From: Imbricaverruca yamaguchii
Taxonomy: Eukaryota; Arthropoda; Thecostraca; Neoverrucidae
Assembly (NCBI GenBank): GCA_034440575.1
Contig: JAOTOL010001375.1
Coordinates: 62,001-126,000 of the forward strand
Direction of reading: 5' to 3'
Length of the DNA stretch: 64,000 nt
A program made the position numbers and the translations under genes. The notes under the pieces were generated by a model. It ran no database searches, was not told the origin of the DNA, and saw only the letters and a program-made list of their open reading frames with translations. Positions 22,324-34,978 of this stretch are shown in pieces (the first letter of the stretch is position 1; each line of letters begins with the position of its first letter).

Positions 22324-25300
22324 TCACGGATGGGGGTATATCACGTCAAAGCGAGCTTGTCGAATGAACATAAAAATATTCCCAGACGCAACAGCCTCAG
22401 AGTCGTTCCCTATAAGCATAGGTAAAGAAGAGTCGGTGTTCAACCGTCCTAAAATCTGGCGTCGTAGAGGTTCTAGCAGTGTAGAGCCAACTAAAACATG
22501 GTACACGATAAGCGGGTTAGAACAGCGCGGACATACGGGACGGTCATTACCGGTCAACATATAAATATGTGTTGCAAAGGTATGGCCTATTCTCAATCGA
22601 CAGAGTATTACTTCTTCCCGGCGTTTTGTTCGGTGAGAGGATAGCTATTTTCCTAGTGTCGGTTCTAAAACCTTGAGCTTACTACACTTTGAATTCCAGG
22701 ATCGTTGCCATTCTGAATGTGTACTTGACAATATAGTAGGGTATATATCTCTTGGAGGGAGCCGTAAATGGACCACACGGCCATTGCTAATGGCGTGCTT
22801 GGCGGTTATGTCAGCAGCTTCGTTTCCGCCGAGTCCAACATGGCTAGGAATCCAGCAGAACACTAAAATTCTTCCCGATGTCATGCAGGGATTTTACTAC
22901 TTTGATAATCATCCGAACAAGTCGGTTATCCTGGTTAAAGATGTTCAGTGCCTGGAGACTGCTCAGAGTCTGTGAAAATCACGTACTTCGTGGACCGGTC
23001 TTTCTGTATAAAATAGAGGGCTTGTAGAATGGCATACAGTTCGGCAGTAAAAATCGAGGTTTGCATCGGTAAACAAAAAGATCGAACACTTTGTCGACTT
23101 ACGTAAGCACACCCGACACCAGAAACTGACTTTGAGCCGTCCGTGTAAATACGCGAAAAGTCGTTATATTCGTGTATTTTTTTCCAATGCTAACGTTCGG
23201 AGTTCCTCCGGGTTTACCTGCCCTTTCATTGAGCAGGTTAGTGTCATGTCGGTTTTCACTGGGAAAACATGCCAAGGGGGAGTGCTAGGCGTGATTACGC
23301 GTGCTATGGAACGCGGCCGGATATTACATTCTCGAAGAATCGTGGACATACGAGTGGAAAACGGTAATCCACGCCGGGTAATGTGGGGTGCATTTGATGT
23401 CCTCGAGAATATCCACCGATAGGCTGGATGGTTCCGGTTTTGAGCAACATTACATGCGTATCTCGCGCCCAATAACTTACGGCGTAGTGCAAGAGGTGGC
23501 TCGTCTACCTCTACCATTACACTAGCAGCCGGTGAGGTGCGAAAGGCTCCAATAGCGATGCGAAGAGCTACATTTTGGATCACATCAAGGCGACGCTTGG
23601 ATGTGGCACACGCACCATCATAAATAAAACATCCATAGTCAATTTTAGAACGCACGACCGATCGATACATAAGAAGCAAGATAGATCTATCTGCTCCATA
23701 CGAACATCTAGAGACTGTACGCATTACTTGTAGTCGCTTTCCACATTTATGTGCAAGATCGTTGATATGGGTGGTGTATGTCAGTCGGCGATCCATCCAC
23801 ACACCCAGAAACTTGGCAGCTGGTTTGAATGGTATATGGCGTCCATTGAGCATAATCACGTGGTCAGTACAAGAGCGTTTGCGACAGAAGTGGACAGCGG
23901 TGGTTTTCGACGTAGACATTACGAAACCGGTTTTGTTGCACCAATCCTGCACCTTCCGAACAGCCATCTGGAGTTGTCTCTCAACCATATGCACAGAGCG
24001 TGAAGCGGACCATATGGCGAAATCGTCCACGAAAAGCGCTCTCCCTACGGAATTTGGCAGCGATGTACCCACGTCATTAATTGAAATAGCAAACAATGCA
24101 ACGCTCAGTACGCTCCCCTGCGGAACTCCGTTAGGTAGCGAAAAGGTGCCAGATAGGGAATTTCCTACTCTAACGCAAAACGTTCTGGAAGACAGAAAAT
24201 TTGACAAGAAGACACCCATGGGACCTCTGATTCCCATATTGTGCAGCTTCATCAGGATACCGTGACGCCATGCCGTGTCATATGCGCCGTCAATGTAAAA
24301 AAAAAAATATTACTGCTGTGTGGTGGCGTTTCATGAAACCAGAGCGCACAACTGAGTCGAGTGTCAAAATGTGGTCCATTGTGCTACGGTGTTTACGGAA
24401 CCCACTCTGTATGACAGTAAGTAGATTGTTATGTTCTAGAAACCACATCAATCGGACATTCACCATTTTTCGAAAAGTTTACACAGGGAGCAAGTCAGTG
24501 AGATTGGACGGTAATGCAGTGGATCAGTGCCAGTTTTATTTTGTTTACGTATGGGCACTACAATTGCCTCCCGCCATGAAGGTGAAAATGTGCCCAATGC
24601 CCACATTGCATTTAGGGCTTCCAAAAGTGCTTCTAAAGCAGTAGCTGGTAAGCGCTTTTTAATGTCATTATGCATAGTGTCGGGACCCTCTGCCACGCTC
24701 TTCAACGTGCTGATTGCTGTGGTTAATTCGGAAATGGAAAATGGTACGTTGTACTGGAGGACATTTGTGGTGGAAAAATCGAGAGGACGTGCCTCGCACC
24801 TATCCTTGTGTCTCAGAAATTGCTCGTTATGTGTTTTCCGAGCGTGCTGACAAAGCTCGTCCCATCTCGTTCGCTACTTCTTCTGGGTCAATGATATCTC
24901 GACCGGCCATGTGTAGGGTAGGAAGTGGGAGTGGAGTATACTTTCCAGAAAAGCGTTTAATGCGGGACCATACAGACGACAGTGATGTGGATCGATTAAA
25001 TGTTTTCACGTAAGCTTTCCATGAATCTCGTTTCGCTTGGGCGATAGTACGTCTAGCGAATGCCCGTGCTTTGCGGAAAGCTATTAAATTTGCCATACAA
25101 CTATTTCTATTAAAGGTACGAAAGGCTTTCTTCCTGGCACGCAACGCCTCTCGGCACTTTTCCGACCACCACGGAACGGGTACTCGAACTGAAGTTCCTG
25201 AAGAACGAGGAATGTATCGCTGAGCGCTCTCCACGGTTGCCGTCGTGAATGCCTCCACGGAAACACCGGATTCATTGGGATAGTCTCGGAGTCTACTCTC

Positions 25301-26029
25301 AATATTTGCTTGGAACGCACCCCAATCGGCCCGGTTAAATATCCATTTCGACGGTCGTCGGCTTACAACAACTCTGCTAATGAAACAAGACCAAACAGGG
25401 AAATGGTCACTGTTATGTGGATCATCGTCCACGGACCATTCTAAAAAGGGTGCAAGTTCTGGACTGCAGAGGGTAAGATCCAGCACAGAGGTCTGCCCAG
25501 TTGGCAATGTAAAATGGGTTGGCCTTCCTGTGTCAAGTACACATAATGGAAAATCTCGAACAAAACATTCGGCTGCACGTCCACGGCTCGTCGTCGTAGC
25601 TGAGCCCCAACGAGGGTGGTGGGCGTTAAAATCGCCGCATACCATTACCGGTGGAGTGAGCTGCCCCACCGTTTGGGAGAGCTCAGAAAGTGGGAACCTC
25701 TCGCCCGGTGGGAGATATACGCTACATATGGTAACGACGTGGCGATTTATTTTCATACGGGCAGCGATACACTGTATATTTGAAGATATAGATACTTGCT
25801 GGAAGGGAACAGAGTTGTGCACAGCAATAAGTACTCCACCATGTGCTACAGTGTGCGGAGTAACATCCCTACGTAACACAGAGTAGTTGTTCAGGTGAAA
25901 ATGTGCATCAGGAGAAAGCTTCGTCTCTTGGAGACAAACTACTAATGGTACTCGTAAATGTAAAATGGTTTGGAGGTCGTTGAGGCTGGTTCTCAACCCT
26001 CTACAATTCCATTGGAGAATAAAACTCAT
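22324..26029 (-). pseudogene. I-element ORF2 (endonuclease-RT-RNase H polyprotein), frameshifted
   Basis: The endonuclease comes first (26029-24827): LQWNCRGLRTS, QETKL, VCGDFNAHHPRWGS, SVLDLTLCS, and NSDHFPVW with the catalytic Asp-His. The reverse transcriptase follows, with HYRPISLTCSLCKLFEK, QSGFRKHRST, YIDGAYDTAW, NGVPQGSVLSVALF and ALFVDDFAIW (catalytic DD kept). RNase H shows YTDGSKSVSGVG, FTAELYAILQAL, VIFTDS and WIPSHVGLGGNEAAD, so D-E-D-D are all present. The C-terminus has CPRCSNPLIVYHVL. Frameshifts occur near 24843, 24460, 24300 (an A/T homopolymer) and 22900. The damage is light, suggesting fairly recent insertion. Confidence 0.9.
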
Positions 26030-26296
26030 ACGTCAGATATATAAAGATGAAAGTTGCGAACTAAAAACGTGGGAAACGAGAGCGGGTTAGGTTTCCCCTG
26101 TTCCCGCCCTCAAAACCGGAGGTAACCCGCGGGCTTCGGGCTGACTCGGCCCAAGGGACTGAGTCCTCGGGCGGGAACGTGGTGACCCCTCCCCCGGTGA
26201 AGAGCTCGATGGTGGGAGACCTCGCTTCTGAGGCCCCAGCCGGGGAGGGGGTGGAGGAGGACCCATTTTATTTATGGGCGGAGCCGGTCCCTCTAT

Positions 26297-27795
26297 TCAC
26301 CGTCGTGGCGATGGGGTTGCCGGCCTTCGTGGTGCAGCCGCCTCGGCTCCTTGGCGGTTCTTCTCGCGGGATCTTTCCATTTCAGCAAGCCGCGCTCGTT
26401 TCGCCTCGCGGGCGCGTCTCTCAGCCTCCTGGTGTCGGGGCGGCGATGCAGGTGCGGACGTGGAACACGAGGGTGGGGGAGAGGCCTGAATCACGGGAGG
26501 GGGAGAAGGGTCAGGTAGGGAGGTGGTGGAGAGGCTGGGTTTGGATGCGGTTGTGGTGCGTGCGGGAAGCGAGGGTAGATTAGAAGACGGATGGGAAATT
26601 GGAGGTGGAGATTTCGGGGGAGATGGAGAGGGGCTGGGACCGGGCGGAGAGGACCGAGGAGGCCTCTTTGAACGATGGACCAGCGTCCACGTCCCATCCT
26701 CGGGCGTTGGTCGGGAGGGGGTCTCTGATGGTCGAACGGCGGTACTTGTGGACGGTGGGACCTCTGTCGCATCAGTGTGACCTTGGCTCGCTTGCGACGC
26801 AGGAGGCACCCCAAAGGAACGAAGAAGCGCTGTCAATCGCGCGACCATCTCCGATGTTCTGTCGGGCTGTGTGTGCTGTGAAGAATACATGTTATTTCTA
26901 ACTTTGGATGCGTAAGATATTATTGGATGTGTCTGGTCATAATGAATGAAACACCTTCGCGAAACGATACTTTTTGTGTGCATTTGATGTAAATTATCTC
27001 TTTCTCTCTGATGTAAGTCGGGCAAGTTCGGTCGAAAGAAGTATGTGGGTCCTCACCTGCGCCGCAGTTCGCACAAAAGGGGGTCTCCGAAGTGCAATTT
27101 TCGCTAACGTGTTCGTAGGAGGCACAGTTGGCACATGCAGGGCGATTACGGCAGAATTTATTGGTATGGCCGAACTTTTGGCACTTGAAACACCTCATGC
27201 GATTCGGGAGGAACACACGGACTTTTACGCGGACGTAACCTACACGGATTTCAGGCGGAATATCTGTGGTGTTGAATGTTAATATTACGTTGTTTGTTGT
27301 AGTCATTTCAGAGCCCCTCCTTGCCTTCATCTTCCTTGCCTCAGTTACTCCGAACTCCGACAGACCGTCTACAATCTCCTCCTCCGACACTTCCCTCAAG
27401 TCGAAGCGGTTGATGATACCTCGTGAAGTGTTTTTTGTTTTGTGGTGTTCAATGGTGATCGAAATAATCTCGTCGGACCTGCTCTGATTTTTCCGGACGC
27501 TGTATCTAAATTCCAATACTTTCAATGCACTTTCCGCCTCTCCTGCCCGTGGAAATTCCACCTCCAAGGCGCCATCCTTCAATCTTTCGCAACGTACAAT
27601 TTTCCCAAACCTGTCACACCCGTCAGGCCTCTGAAATGGTGATAACGAGGCGAGGGACCTGGTCTTACCACGAAAGACAAGTATACGTGGGGCAGACGAA
27701 CTATTTGTCTGGTCTCTTCGAGAGGGACCAGGGGTGTTTTTTTGTGTTGTGTATGCCATGAAGTGTGATTGTGTTCTGCCCCTCGGGCGCCCCAC
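26297..27795 (-). pseudogene. I-element ORF1 (Gag-like, CCHC zinc knuckles), frameshifted
   Basis: The RNA-binding, particle-forming protein of the I-clade LINE. The N-terminal half has basic and Ser-rich sequence. Around 27.0-27.3 kb are three knuckles: CFKCQKFGHTNKFC (C-X2-C-X4-H-X4-C), CANCASYEHVSENC, and CANCGAGEDPHTSFDRTC, the last with altered spacing. Beyond this comes YIREKEIIYIKCTQKVSFRE, typical of the end of the conserved Gag core. A frameshift near 26955 moves the reading into a second frame that continues through a Pro/Ser-rich region (PPGPSPSPSPPKSPPP) and a charged KR/E helix to 26297. The start may be 27795 or the Met at about 27759. Confidence 0.85.
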
Positions 27796-27919
27796 CCCTT
27801 AGGGGCCCTACTGGGGGGACGCCTGGGTCCCGCGAACGGGAGGTCGCCAGGCGCCCGAGGAGCTATACGGGGCAGGCAGCGCCTTAGTCCGGCCGGGAGA
27901 GAGAAACTCACCACCCCGA

Positions 27920-29190
27920 CCGGAATCCAACGCCGCCCACCCCTTGACCCCGGCCGGCCGGGCCGGGGGGCACTGGGAAGATTCCCAGGCCCCCGGCCCG
28001 AGGCGACCAGCCACTTGGCCCGCGTGAGGCCCCACGGGCTCGCCCGCCCCTCCGGTATATCAGGACCAAAGAGGTGTGTTGGTCCCCCGTCACAACTAGC
28101 ACCGTGCGACGGGGGACCTCAACCTCCAGGACTCCGTCAACCCCGGGGGACGGGCCGAGGGGGCGCGGCTACCCCGGTAAAACAGAGCTGGTGGGCAGGA
28201 CCGGGGAAGTTGCCCTGCCTGCTCATAGCTGGGATAGTTGGTGTTGCAGGGCCAAGTGAAGGACATGGGTTGGGATGAGATGGGTGTTGGAATGGGAGCG
28301 TGTGGATGGAAGGACGAGTGAGGCACTCCTGGTCTCACCCCTCGCCGGTATGATGGTCGCCGGGTCATTGGGGCACTCAACACCCCCTCCCACCACGTAA
28401 AGGTGGTGCCTCTCATATACTTCCCGCCATCTCCGACATCTCCGTCCACCTCCTCCCCATCCTAAACGTATCCTATTTGGTCCCCCCCCCCATGAGACAG
28501 GTCGCTCCCAGCCATGAATTTGGTGAGAAGGCAGACGCTGCGGAAGAGAATTTAGGTTGGTTCGGAAAGGTTTGGGAAAAAGGGTGACATGCCAGAAGTT
28601 TAGCACTCACATGTCCGATGGTGAGTGGCGAGTGGCCTTGGCTGAGTGCTGTCCATCCGAAAACTCAGCCATCTGGCCACCGGTGGACGGCCTTCAGGCG
28701 TCGGTCCGGCGTCCACCGCCGCGTGTGTTCAGACCCTTCTCTCTGCGTCTCTCCTCCCTTCCTCCTGTCCGTCCTGTTCTGTTCTGTTCTCTTGAACTTG
28801 CTATTGCTCCGCCTCTTTTTTTCCTGTACCCACTCCCAGGGCTTCGGTGTGAGCTCGCGCTTTTTGATTGGTGGAGTATTTTTCTGGCTTGGGTGGCGAC
28901 GTCTTCACGTCCGGGCCACCGACCTCACGGGTCGATGACCCTTCTTCCGAGGGTAGTCCAGATGGTGTTTGCACCTCCGGCAGCCAGCTGTTCGCGGGAC
29001 CGAACAGTTACTTGCGCTCGCCGTCTGTTGTTGTCGGAACTGCCTTCTGATCTTGGGCGCCGGCGCCACTCGCGTTTGCCGCTTTCCGGGCAAATATTTG
29101 AAAGGGACGGGTAAGGTGACCGGGAGCTGGCTGAATGTCTGGCGGCCTGTTCGGATGGGAAAATATATACAAATTTTGGTGCCGACAAAA
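27920..29190. other. CpG-rich region upstream of the I-element
   Basis: 27.9-28.1 kb is over two-thirds G+C by eye and may be the LINE 5'UTR/internal promoter. At 28557-29114 a 185-codon plus frame has no recognised domain; its end overlaps a GG|GTAAGG donor-like site. It could be a promoter with a first exon, or chance in CpG-rich DNA. Confidence 0.35.
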
Positions 29191-29269
29191 ATGTAAGCCT
29201 CCTTACATGTGCATCAGGTAATGTTGCACATCTGACATTTAATCGTATCCCAGCCTGGTCCAAATGTGG

Positions 29270-29870
29270 GTTTAGTGTTCGATATAAGATTAAAAGGCTT
29301 AGCAAAGTTTGCCAAACACATCCGTAGCACACTACGATGTTGCACTCTTTCGAAGAACCGGAAAACAAAGCTTACTGATCATCAGGCCTATTTAAGCGGC
29401 ATTTTTTTCGCATTAGTCAGACAATATTTGGTACAGAAACTTGTATTAGGCGTAAATATACATGTTTTTTATTTGTTCATCAGAAAGATAAATGATGAGG
29501 TTTTCGTTCTACATACATAATTATAGCAATATCGTTGTACTAGGGGTAACCCCACGTCACGTTATCCGAGGTCACGGGATCATATTCTCAAAATTTGCAC
29601 AAATAAAAAACTGACCTAAGGAATCGAACTATGAGCTCATTACGATTCCAACGATATATAACTTTCATAATTTATCTCTACATAACACTAAGATATTGGC
29701 CGTGTAAGTTTTACCCTCAGTGTGAACTCAGAAAACCTCCGCAGGCAATAACTCGTGAACCGCTGTTTTGATTGAGCTAAAAGGCTCATAAATCGTTTCA
29801 GGGCCTCAGATAACCCTGTATCCAATTTCCATCAAAATCTGTGGCAGTTAGGCTATGTTCGAGATATGTT
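29270..29870 (-). repeat. Interspersed repeat family A, copy 2
   Basis: Reverse-complement counterpart of 17920-18520. Blocks of 15-25 bp remain identical (around TAGTACAACGATATTGCTAT and CCGTGACCTCGGATAA) among more diverged sequence. Confidence 0.75.
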
Positions 29871-30029
29871 GGACGGCATCAAGGACAGACATATGCCTCA
29901 TTATGCACCTTGAAGTTCACAACATTTTATTCCTAAACATCTTAGTTTAGACAATCATATTGCCACAATAAGAACAACAAAGTTTTGCATCAATTAAAAT
30001 ACCACATTTGATTATCATTCCATTAGTAT

Positions 30030-30482
30030 ATATGAAATGGGAGGTTAGGATAGGTTAGGTTCTGTTGTATTTTTATTTGATTTCTTAAAGATTGCCTTTC
30101 TGATCAAACTCAAACTATTGGTGTTATTCTGCTTACAAACTTAAAAGTAAACAATTGTGTAGAAAATGAGTGGTCCTGATTGGTGTTAGTCACGTTCATA
30201 AGCATTGCATTGGAAAGGTATACTCAAAGGATCCATAAAACAATTTCAAGCACCAATTTACTACCTAAGCTTCCATGTCAGAATTTTTCGAAAGGATTAT
30301 TTTGTCTTAATCTCAAAAAGCAAATAAAAAATTCACCAAAACCTAACCTAACCTAATCTGTTCTTGCAGAAAACAAGTCTATTGGGAAAAGTTACTTTTA
30401 AAAATGTTTGATGTTTTAAACTAAAGAGAAAAACCTAACCTAACCTAATCCAGCCAAACTGATCTAAACCTAACCCTATATG
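30030..30482. repeat. AT-rich repeat with CCTAACC clusters, left part
   Basis: AT-rich DNA punctuated by GGTTAGGATAGGTTAGGTT and CCTAACCTAACCTAATC runs, resembling the arthropod telomere unit TTAGG extended by one base. It is followed by a TTGCTTCATGG...TGTGTAAAA block interrupted by the SINE insertion and resuming at 33516. Related copies are at 33960-34330 and, inverted, 49060-49140. Confidence 0.5.
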
Positions 30483-33400
30483 CTTGCTTCATGGAGGTGG
30501 TGGTTTTACGACACGTCGACCGTTTTTTTTTCCAGTTGTCCCCCATATCAGATGCAGCAGCAGCCTATCTCCTTTGGCTGTATGCACCTTCATTGGATCT
30601 TTCAATGTGTGGCACTCCTTGGTGAGCTGCCCATAGATCAAGGCAGCCAACACAAGGATGCCCCGGGATACAAAGAACAATGCAAACTGATGTGATTATC
30701 TAAATGCAATTTGCATCCCATTTGTTTTTCTTTTCTTTTCATTTTGCAGATAGACCACCACCAATTAGTAGAAAGGAAATGCGACCCTGGGATATCCGCG
30801 GACTGATAGCAAGCTAGTAACGCCCACAAAGTTCCCAGGGTCACAAGATGAAAATGTTAGGGGAGTACAGAAATGTTGAAAACAGATTCATATGGAGATG
30901 TCTCATGCAGAATAAGATAGGTGTGTACCAGCCTACCAATATCCTTTGACACAAAAAGAAACACAAAAAAGTCCAATCAATCACATACATTTGTACATTT
31001 TCATATATCAACACTGATACCAAATCTAGCAGGGTGCAACCTTTAAAGCTACCTTTGGGAATTGTATGAGCTATAATCTGACTTCAGTTTTCCTTTGATT
31101 TACATAATTTCATAAAGTGACGTCTAATGCATTTCTTTAGCACATCTTTTTCCCTTGGTACTTGCTGAATACTGGGAAATATTTTGCATATTACATTGTT
31201 CCATGATTTTGGAGCAGAGTGGGTAATAGCATATAGCCTATATTGTCGATAGGTAAATGGTAAAGAGAAATGTTGGATGATTCCTGTACTAGAAGGTGTT
31301 GTATATCGAAAAAAAAGTCAGTCATAGCATGTGGGAATGCGTCATTGACAAATTTGTGCATAATTAATATGTTTTGTTCTTGCACCATGTCGGTAAACTT
31401 CAAAATATTGTATTTAATAAAGAATTCATTTGTAGGGTATGTATAACATCTGTAATCAATAATTCGCAAGGCACGTTTCTGGGATTTAATGACTTGGTTT
31501 AGTCTAGTGGGATAATTATTACCCCAAATCACAGCGCAGTAATTTAAATAGGGAAGGATTAAATAGTTGTATAAATACTTCAGTTCACGACTTGTTATGA
31601 AGTATTTTGCCCACCCCATAATACCCAAGTTTTTACTAATGATGGATGTAATATAATCGATGTGCCCATACCAAGTCAATTTTTCATCCAACACCATGCC
31701 AAGATACTTGATTTGTTGTTTTCTTTTCACTTTAACAGAATTGATCATTATATTTATGTCATTAATGGAAGTTCCAGAATATATTTGGTAATTTGTCTTC
31801 CCTACATTCAATGGCATCCTATTTGCTTGGAACCATTATGTTAGTTAGTTCCGAAACAATGCAATTAATTTTATTCTGTAATTCATCTATACTTTTTGCC
31901 TTAACAATAATTGCTGTGTCATCAGCAAAAAGGTACATATTTACTTCATTCGAAATTCTGGGCAAGTCGTTTATATATATGATGAATAATAATGGCCCCA
32001 GAATGGAACCCTGAGGAACACCCATAGAAATTAATTCTGATTCAGATAGAGTCTCATGTACTTTAGTTTGCTGATATCCATTTCTAAGTTATGATTTTAG
32101 TATTCTAAGAAGGGGTCCTCGAAGTCCAATGCATTGTAATTTTCTGACTAATATCTCTGTGCTAATTGTGTCAAAAAACTTTTTCAAATCAAGATATAAA
32201 CCACAAACAAATTCTTTATTTTCTATGGACTTAGTTATTTCATTATATAAATGCATAATGGGCATGTATGTACTATGGTTTTTTTCTGAAGTCAAATTGG
32301 AAAGGGCTTAGTACATTATTTTGTTCCAAATATGCTGAAAGATAGACATGCAATATTTTTTTCCAAAATTTTAGAAAAGATAGGGAATAAAGATATAGGT
32401 CTATAATTTGTGAATTTGTGATGCTCTCCTGCCTTGAAAACAGGTACAACAACTGCTTTCTTTAAATCATCAGGAAATATTCCATCATGCAGACAAAGTT
32501 TAAAGAGGTGGGTAATCTGCTTCAAGATACTTTTATAGGTAAGCATTCATATTTTTGTGCTGATTCCATCTATGCCACCTCCAAAAGATTTCATGTTCTT
32601 AATAATTGATTCTACTTGAATTTCACTAGTACTTATATGATCAGAAAACCTTGCATAGGTAGGTTCAGCCATATATTCAATTGGATCTTCTATCAAATAT
32701 ATCTTTTGTTCCAATCTCTCTCCAACAGAGACAAAGAAAGTATTAAATGCATTAGGTACACAATTCCTGTCATATTCATTGCCATCTTCATCTACTAACA
32801 TATCAGGAAGTTTTAATCTGGCTTTTTTTCCTATTGATCAGTTCATTTAGGATTTTGCATGTTCCTCCATGTCCATCCTGCTGATTGCGACATAATGCTG
32901 TTTGATAGTACAGTTTTTTTGCATCTCTCAAAATATGAACTAGAGTGTTTCTATACTGTTTATATTCTAATTCATTTTGTATGCTTTGACTTTGTATGTA
33001 CTTCTTGTACAATTTTTGGTTTGTTTGTTTATGGTGCACAATATTCCTGCAGTAATCCATGGTTTTATAGGAGTTCTCCTTCTACTGTAGGTAAATGTTT
33101 TAGTGCAAAGCTTCATGCCATGTATACATGCTTCAATCAGCTGAGGACATGCAATATTAGCATCAGTGTTATCAAAATTGTGCAATGCCAATGCCAAATA
33201 ATCATTTAGTTTACCCACCTGATTGTAATCAAATGCTGTTCTATTACCTTTTGTTGAAGTTTGGTTTTTATATAAAGCTAGTCATAAAAATGGGAAGTCT
33301 GATAAGTCCTCAAGCAATATCCCAGAAGAGCAGATATAGGAAAGATCATTTATAAATATATTGTCGAGCATGTTGAGTCATGTAGCGTCGCCGATCTCTC

Positions 33401-33515
33401 ACGCCGATTGGTTATGGGCGAAGAGTAGCAACAGGTAATGCCCGAACCCACAATCTTTCGATTGTGAGACGAGCAACTTACCCATAGACTACTCATCCCC
33501 TTGCTTCATGGAGGT
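30483..33515 (-). mobile_element. tRNA-derived SINE with 16-bp target-site duplication, split by a LINE
   Basis: A perfect 16-bp duplication CTTGCTTCATGGAGGT lies at 30483-30498 and 33500-33515. Inside it the SINE occupies 33499-33373 and 30522-30499 on the minus strand. The head has a perfect Pol III A-box (TAGTCTATGGG), an anticodon-arm-like hairpin CACAATC-GAAA-GATTGTG and a near-perfect B-box (GGTTCGGGC). The 3' end reads CGGTCGACGTGTCGTAAAACCACC. The contiguous relative at 7886-7971 shows that 30522 and 33373 were originally adjacent. Total SINE length is about 150 bp. Confidence 0.85.
30523..33372 (-). mobile_element. 5'-truncated LINE (Daphne/L2-like) nested inside the SINE
   Basis: A 2.85-kb insert ends on the minus strand in a poly(A) of 9 at the left junction. 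It carries RT motifs in order: [57 protein letters not shown] and LFADDTAI (catalytic DD intact). A thumb/C-terminal region follows (KYLGMVLDEKLTW, LPYLNYCAVIWG, QKRALRIIDY). Four to six frameshifts join the pieces between 33218 and 31191. No endonuclease is present, so it is 5'-truncated. The imperfect duplication GTCGACCG / GTCGAGCATG at the junctions is a possible target-site duplication. Clade is uncertain within the Jockey superfamily. Confidence 0.88.
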
Positions 33516-34970
33516 AAAATGTGTAAAATTGTTTTGTGGATGTCTTCAAATACAATGATACTCGACAATACACGTAATGACAATACGACAATACGACAAT
33601 GAACATAAGACAATAATCACAAGATTCTAGTAAGGTACATATGTGCCTACCTATGTAGATACTAAGCAATAGGCAAAGCTTGTCTGGTGCTATCCGATTT
33701 GAAACTTTTCAGAACAAAAGGTGGTGAAGCTTACTAAAGGCAAATACAATTTTCGTCCAACGGGCTTCAAAGAAAAGTCTAACCTATTATCAGAGTATTT
33801 CTTTGTTGAGTGTGGTCATCCCAAATCACCATCCAAGACCCATACAGTGGTAAACTTGTAGTGTAAGGTAATTTTTGAGTTCTTGGAACTTCTTTTTCTG
33901 ATGCAAGGTTTATAAATGTCGTGAACATGAAGCAGCCACTCATTTCCTCTGCAAGTGCATACTTTTTCAGTTGGGAAGCAAAGCAACACCAAAAATGGGC
34001 TTGGAGTTTGGTAAGAAAGCATTAAAAAGTGATGTTGAAAGTAACAAAAAAAGTAGCCTAACATAACCCAACCTGGCCCAACCTTCCATGCAAGAAAAAA
34101 AGAAATTTTGTTCTCAAATTTTGCTTCATAAAAGGATTCAACTTTAAAAAAAAGGTAACCTAACCTTGCCTGACCTGTTTTTGAAGGGACACATTTTTTT
34201 GGAAGAATATCTCTCAAAATTGTTTTTTGGTACTTTTCCCAACTTAAAATAGAAGCCTAACCCAACCTAACCAAACCCAACATATTTGTTTGCTTCATGA
34301 GTGTATATGTGTAAAACGTGACTTGTAGATACCTTAAACTAGAATAAAACCTTTAAAGTTTGACAGCCCGGTCCTACCACCTGAATCTCCCCTACCTGCA
34401 AACCCGCCAGTTATCTCTTATTCAGGATCTAAATACCTACATACCTCCTCTTGCTATTCTTCCTGAAAAAAATCCACCGATGTAGCCTGTCTCTTTATCT
34501 TCTTAGCTATCCAGGACACCAACATACGAAACATGCTGTTCAACTGAGCTCAACTGGACACACGCACAAATCACCCTGTTCAAATTTCGCTTTCGAAATC
34601 TGGCTCACTTCGTTCGTTTGAGCGTTACTGCCTAAATTAAATGCATGAAGCTATTTCACTAAGTAATAATGAAACTGCTGATTTTGTCCACCCTTCCTGG
34701 AAGCAGGAATTCAGCAGCATAAAACCCTCCATGTTTGTCGGAGTCTAATATGCTACCATTTTGGACATCCATACAATTATTAAACAATTAAGAATACCTT
34801 TATACTTGGAGATCCAAGTATAAAGGTGAGCGGTATTTTCACCTGAGCGGTATTTTAACCTCGGCAGAAGTTACCGCCTTTTAATTTAGTTTACATATGT
34901 TGGTTTGGGTGGCCAAAATGCATGATGCTCCATTTGAAGCGCTTCGGGGGCATGGCCGGAATGCCCCCTG
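33516..34970. repeat. AT-rich sequence with CCTAACC clusters, right part
   Basis: This continues the repeat interrupted by the SINE. 33960-34330 repeats the layout of A-rich DNA with CCTAACCCAACC runs followed by TTTGCTTCATGAGTG...GTGTAAAACGTGAC. The rest, 34330-34970, shows nothing I recognise except a CAGTGGCGGATCCAG word (minus) at about 34967, a terminus-like motif seen elsewhere in the window. Confidence 0.4.
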
Positions 34971-34978
34971 GATCCGCC

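Larger units (their letters stand above)
22221..27914 (-). mobile_element. I-clade non-LTR retrotransposon, nearly complete
   Basis: A roughly 5.7-kb element with all expected parts in order on the minus strand: a Gag-like ORF1 with CCHC knuckles, an AP-type endonuclease, a reverse transcriptase, RNase H, a C-terminal CCHC-type region and a 3' hairpin tail. RNase H plus the Gag type places it in the I clade. It is inactivated by a few single-base frameshifts. The 5' boundary is uncertain; a very GC-rich tract continues to about 28.1 kb and may be its 5'UTR. It sits between exons 1b and 1a of the HNF4-like gene, in the same orientation. Confidence 0.9.

Noticed and set aside
26320..26900. Plus-strand Gly-rich frames
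   Set aside because: Antisense shadows of the Pro/Ser-rich part of the I-element ORF1.
28557..29114. 185-codon plus-strand gene
   Set aside because: CpG-rich sequence with no recognisable domain; listed only as an unannotated CpG-rich region.
30340..30450. Internal telomere array
   Set aside because: Units are CCTAACC/CCTAA mixtures in short clusters within AT-rich repeat DNA, not a tandem TTAGG array.
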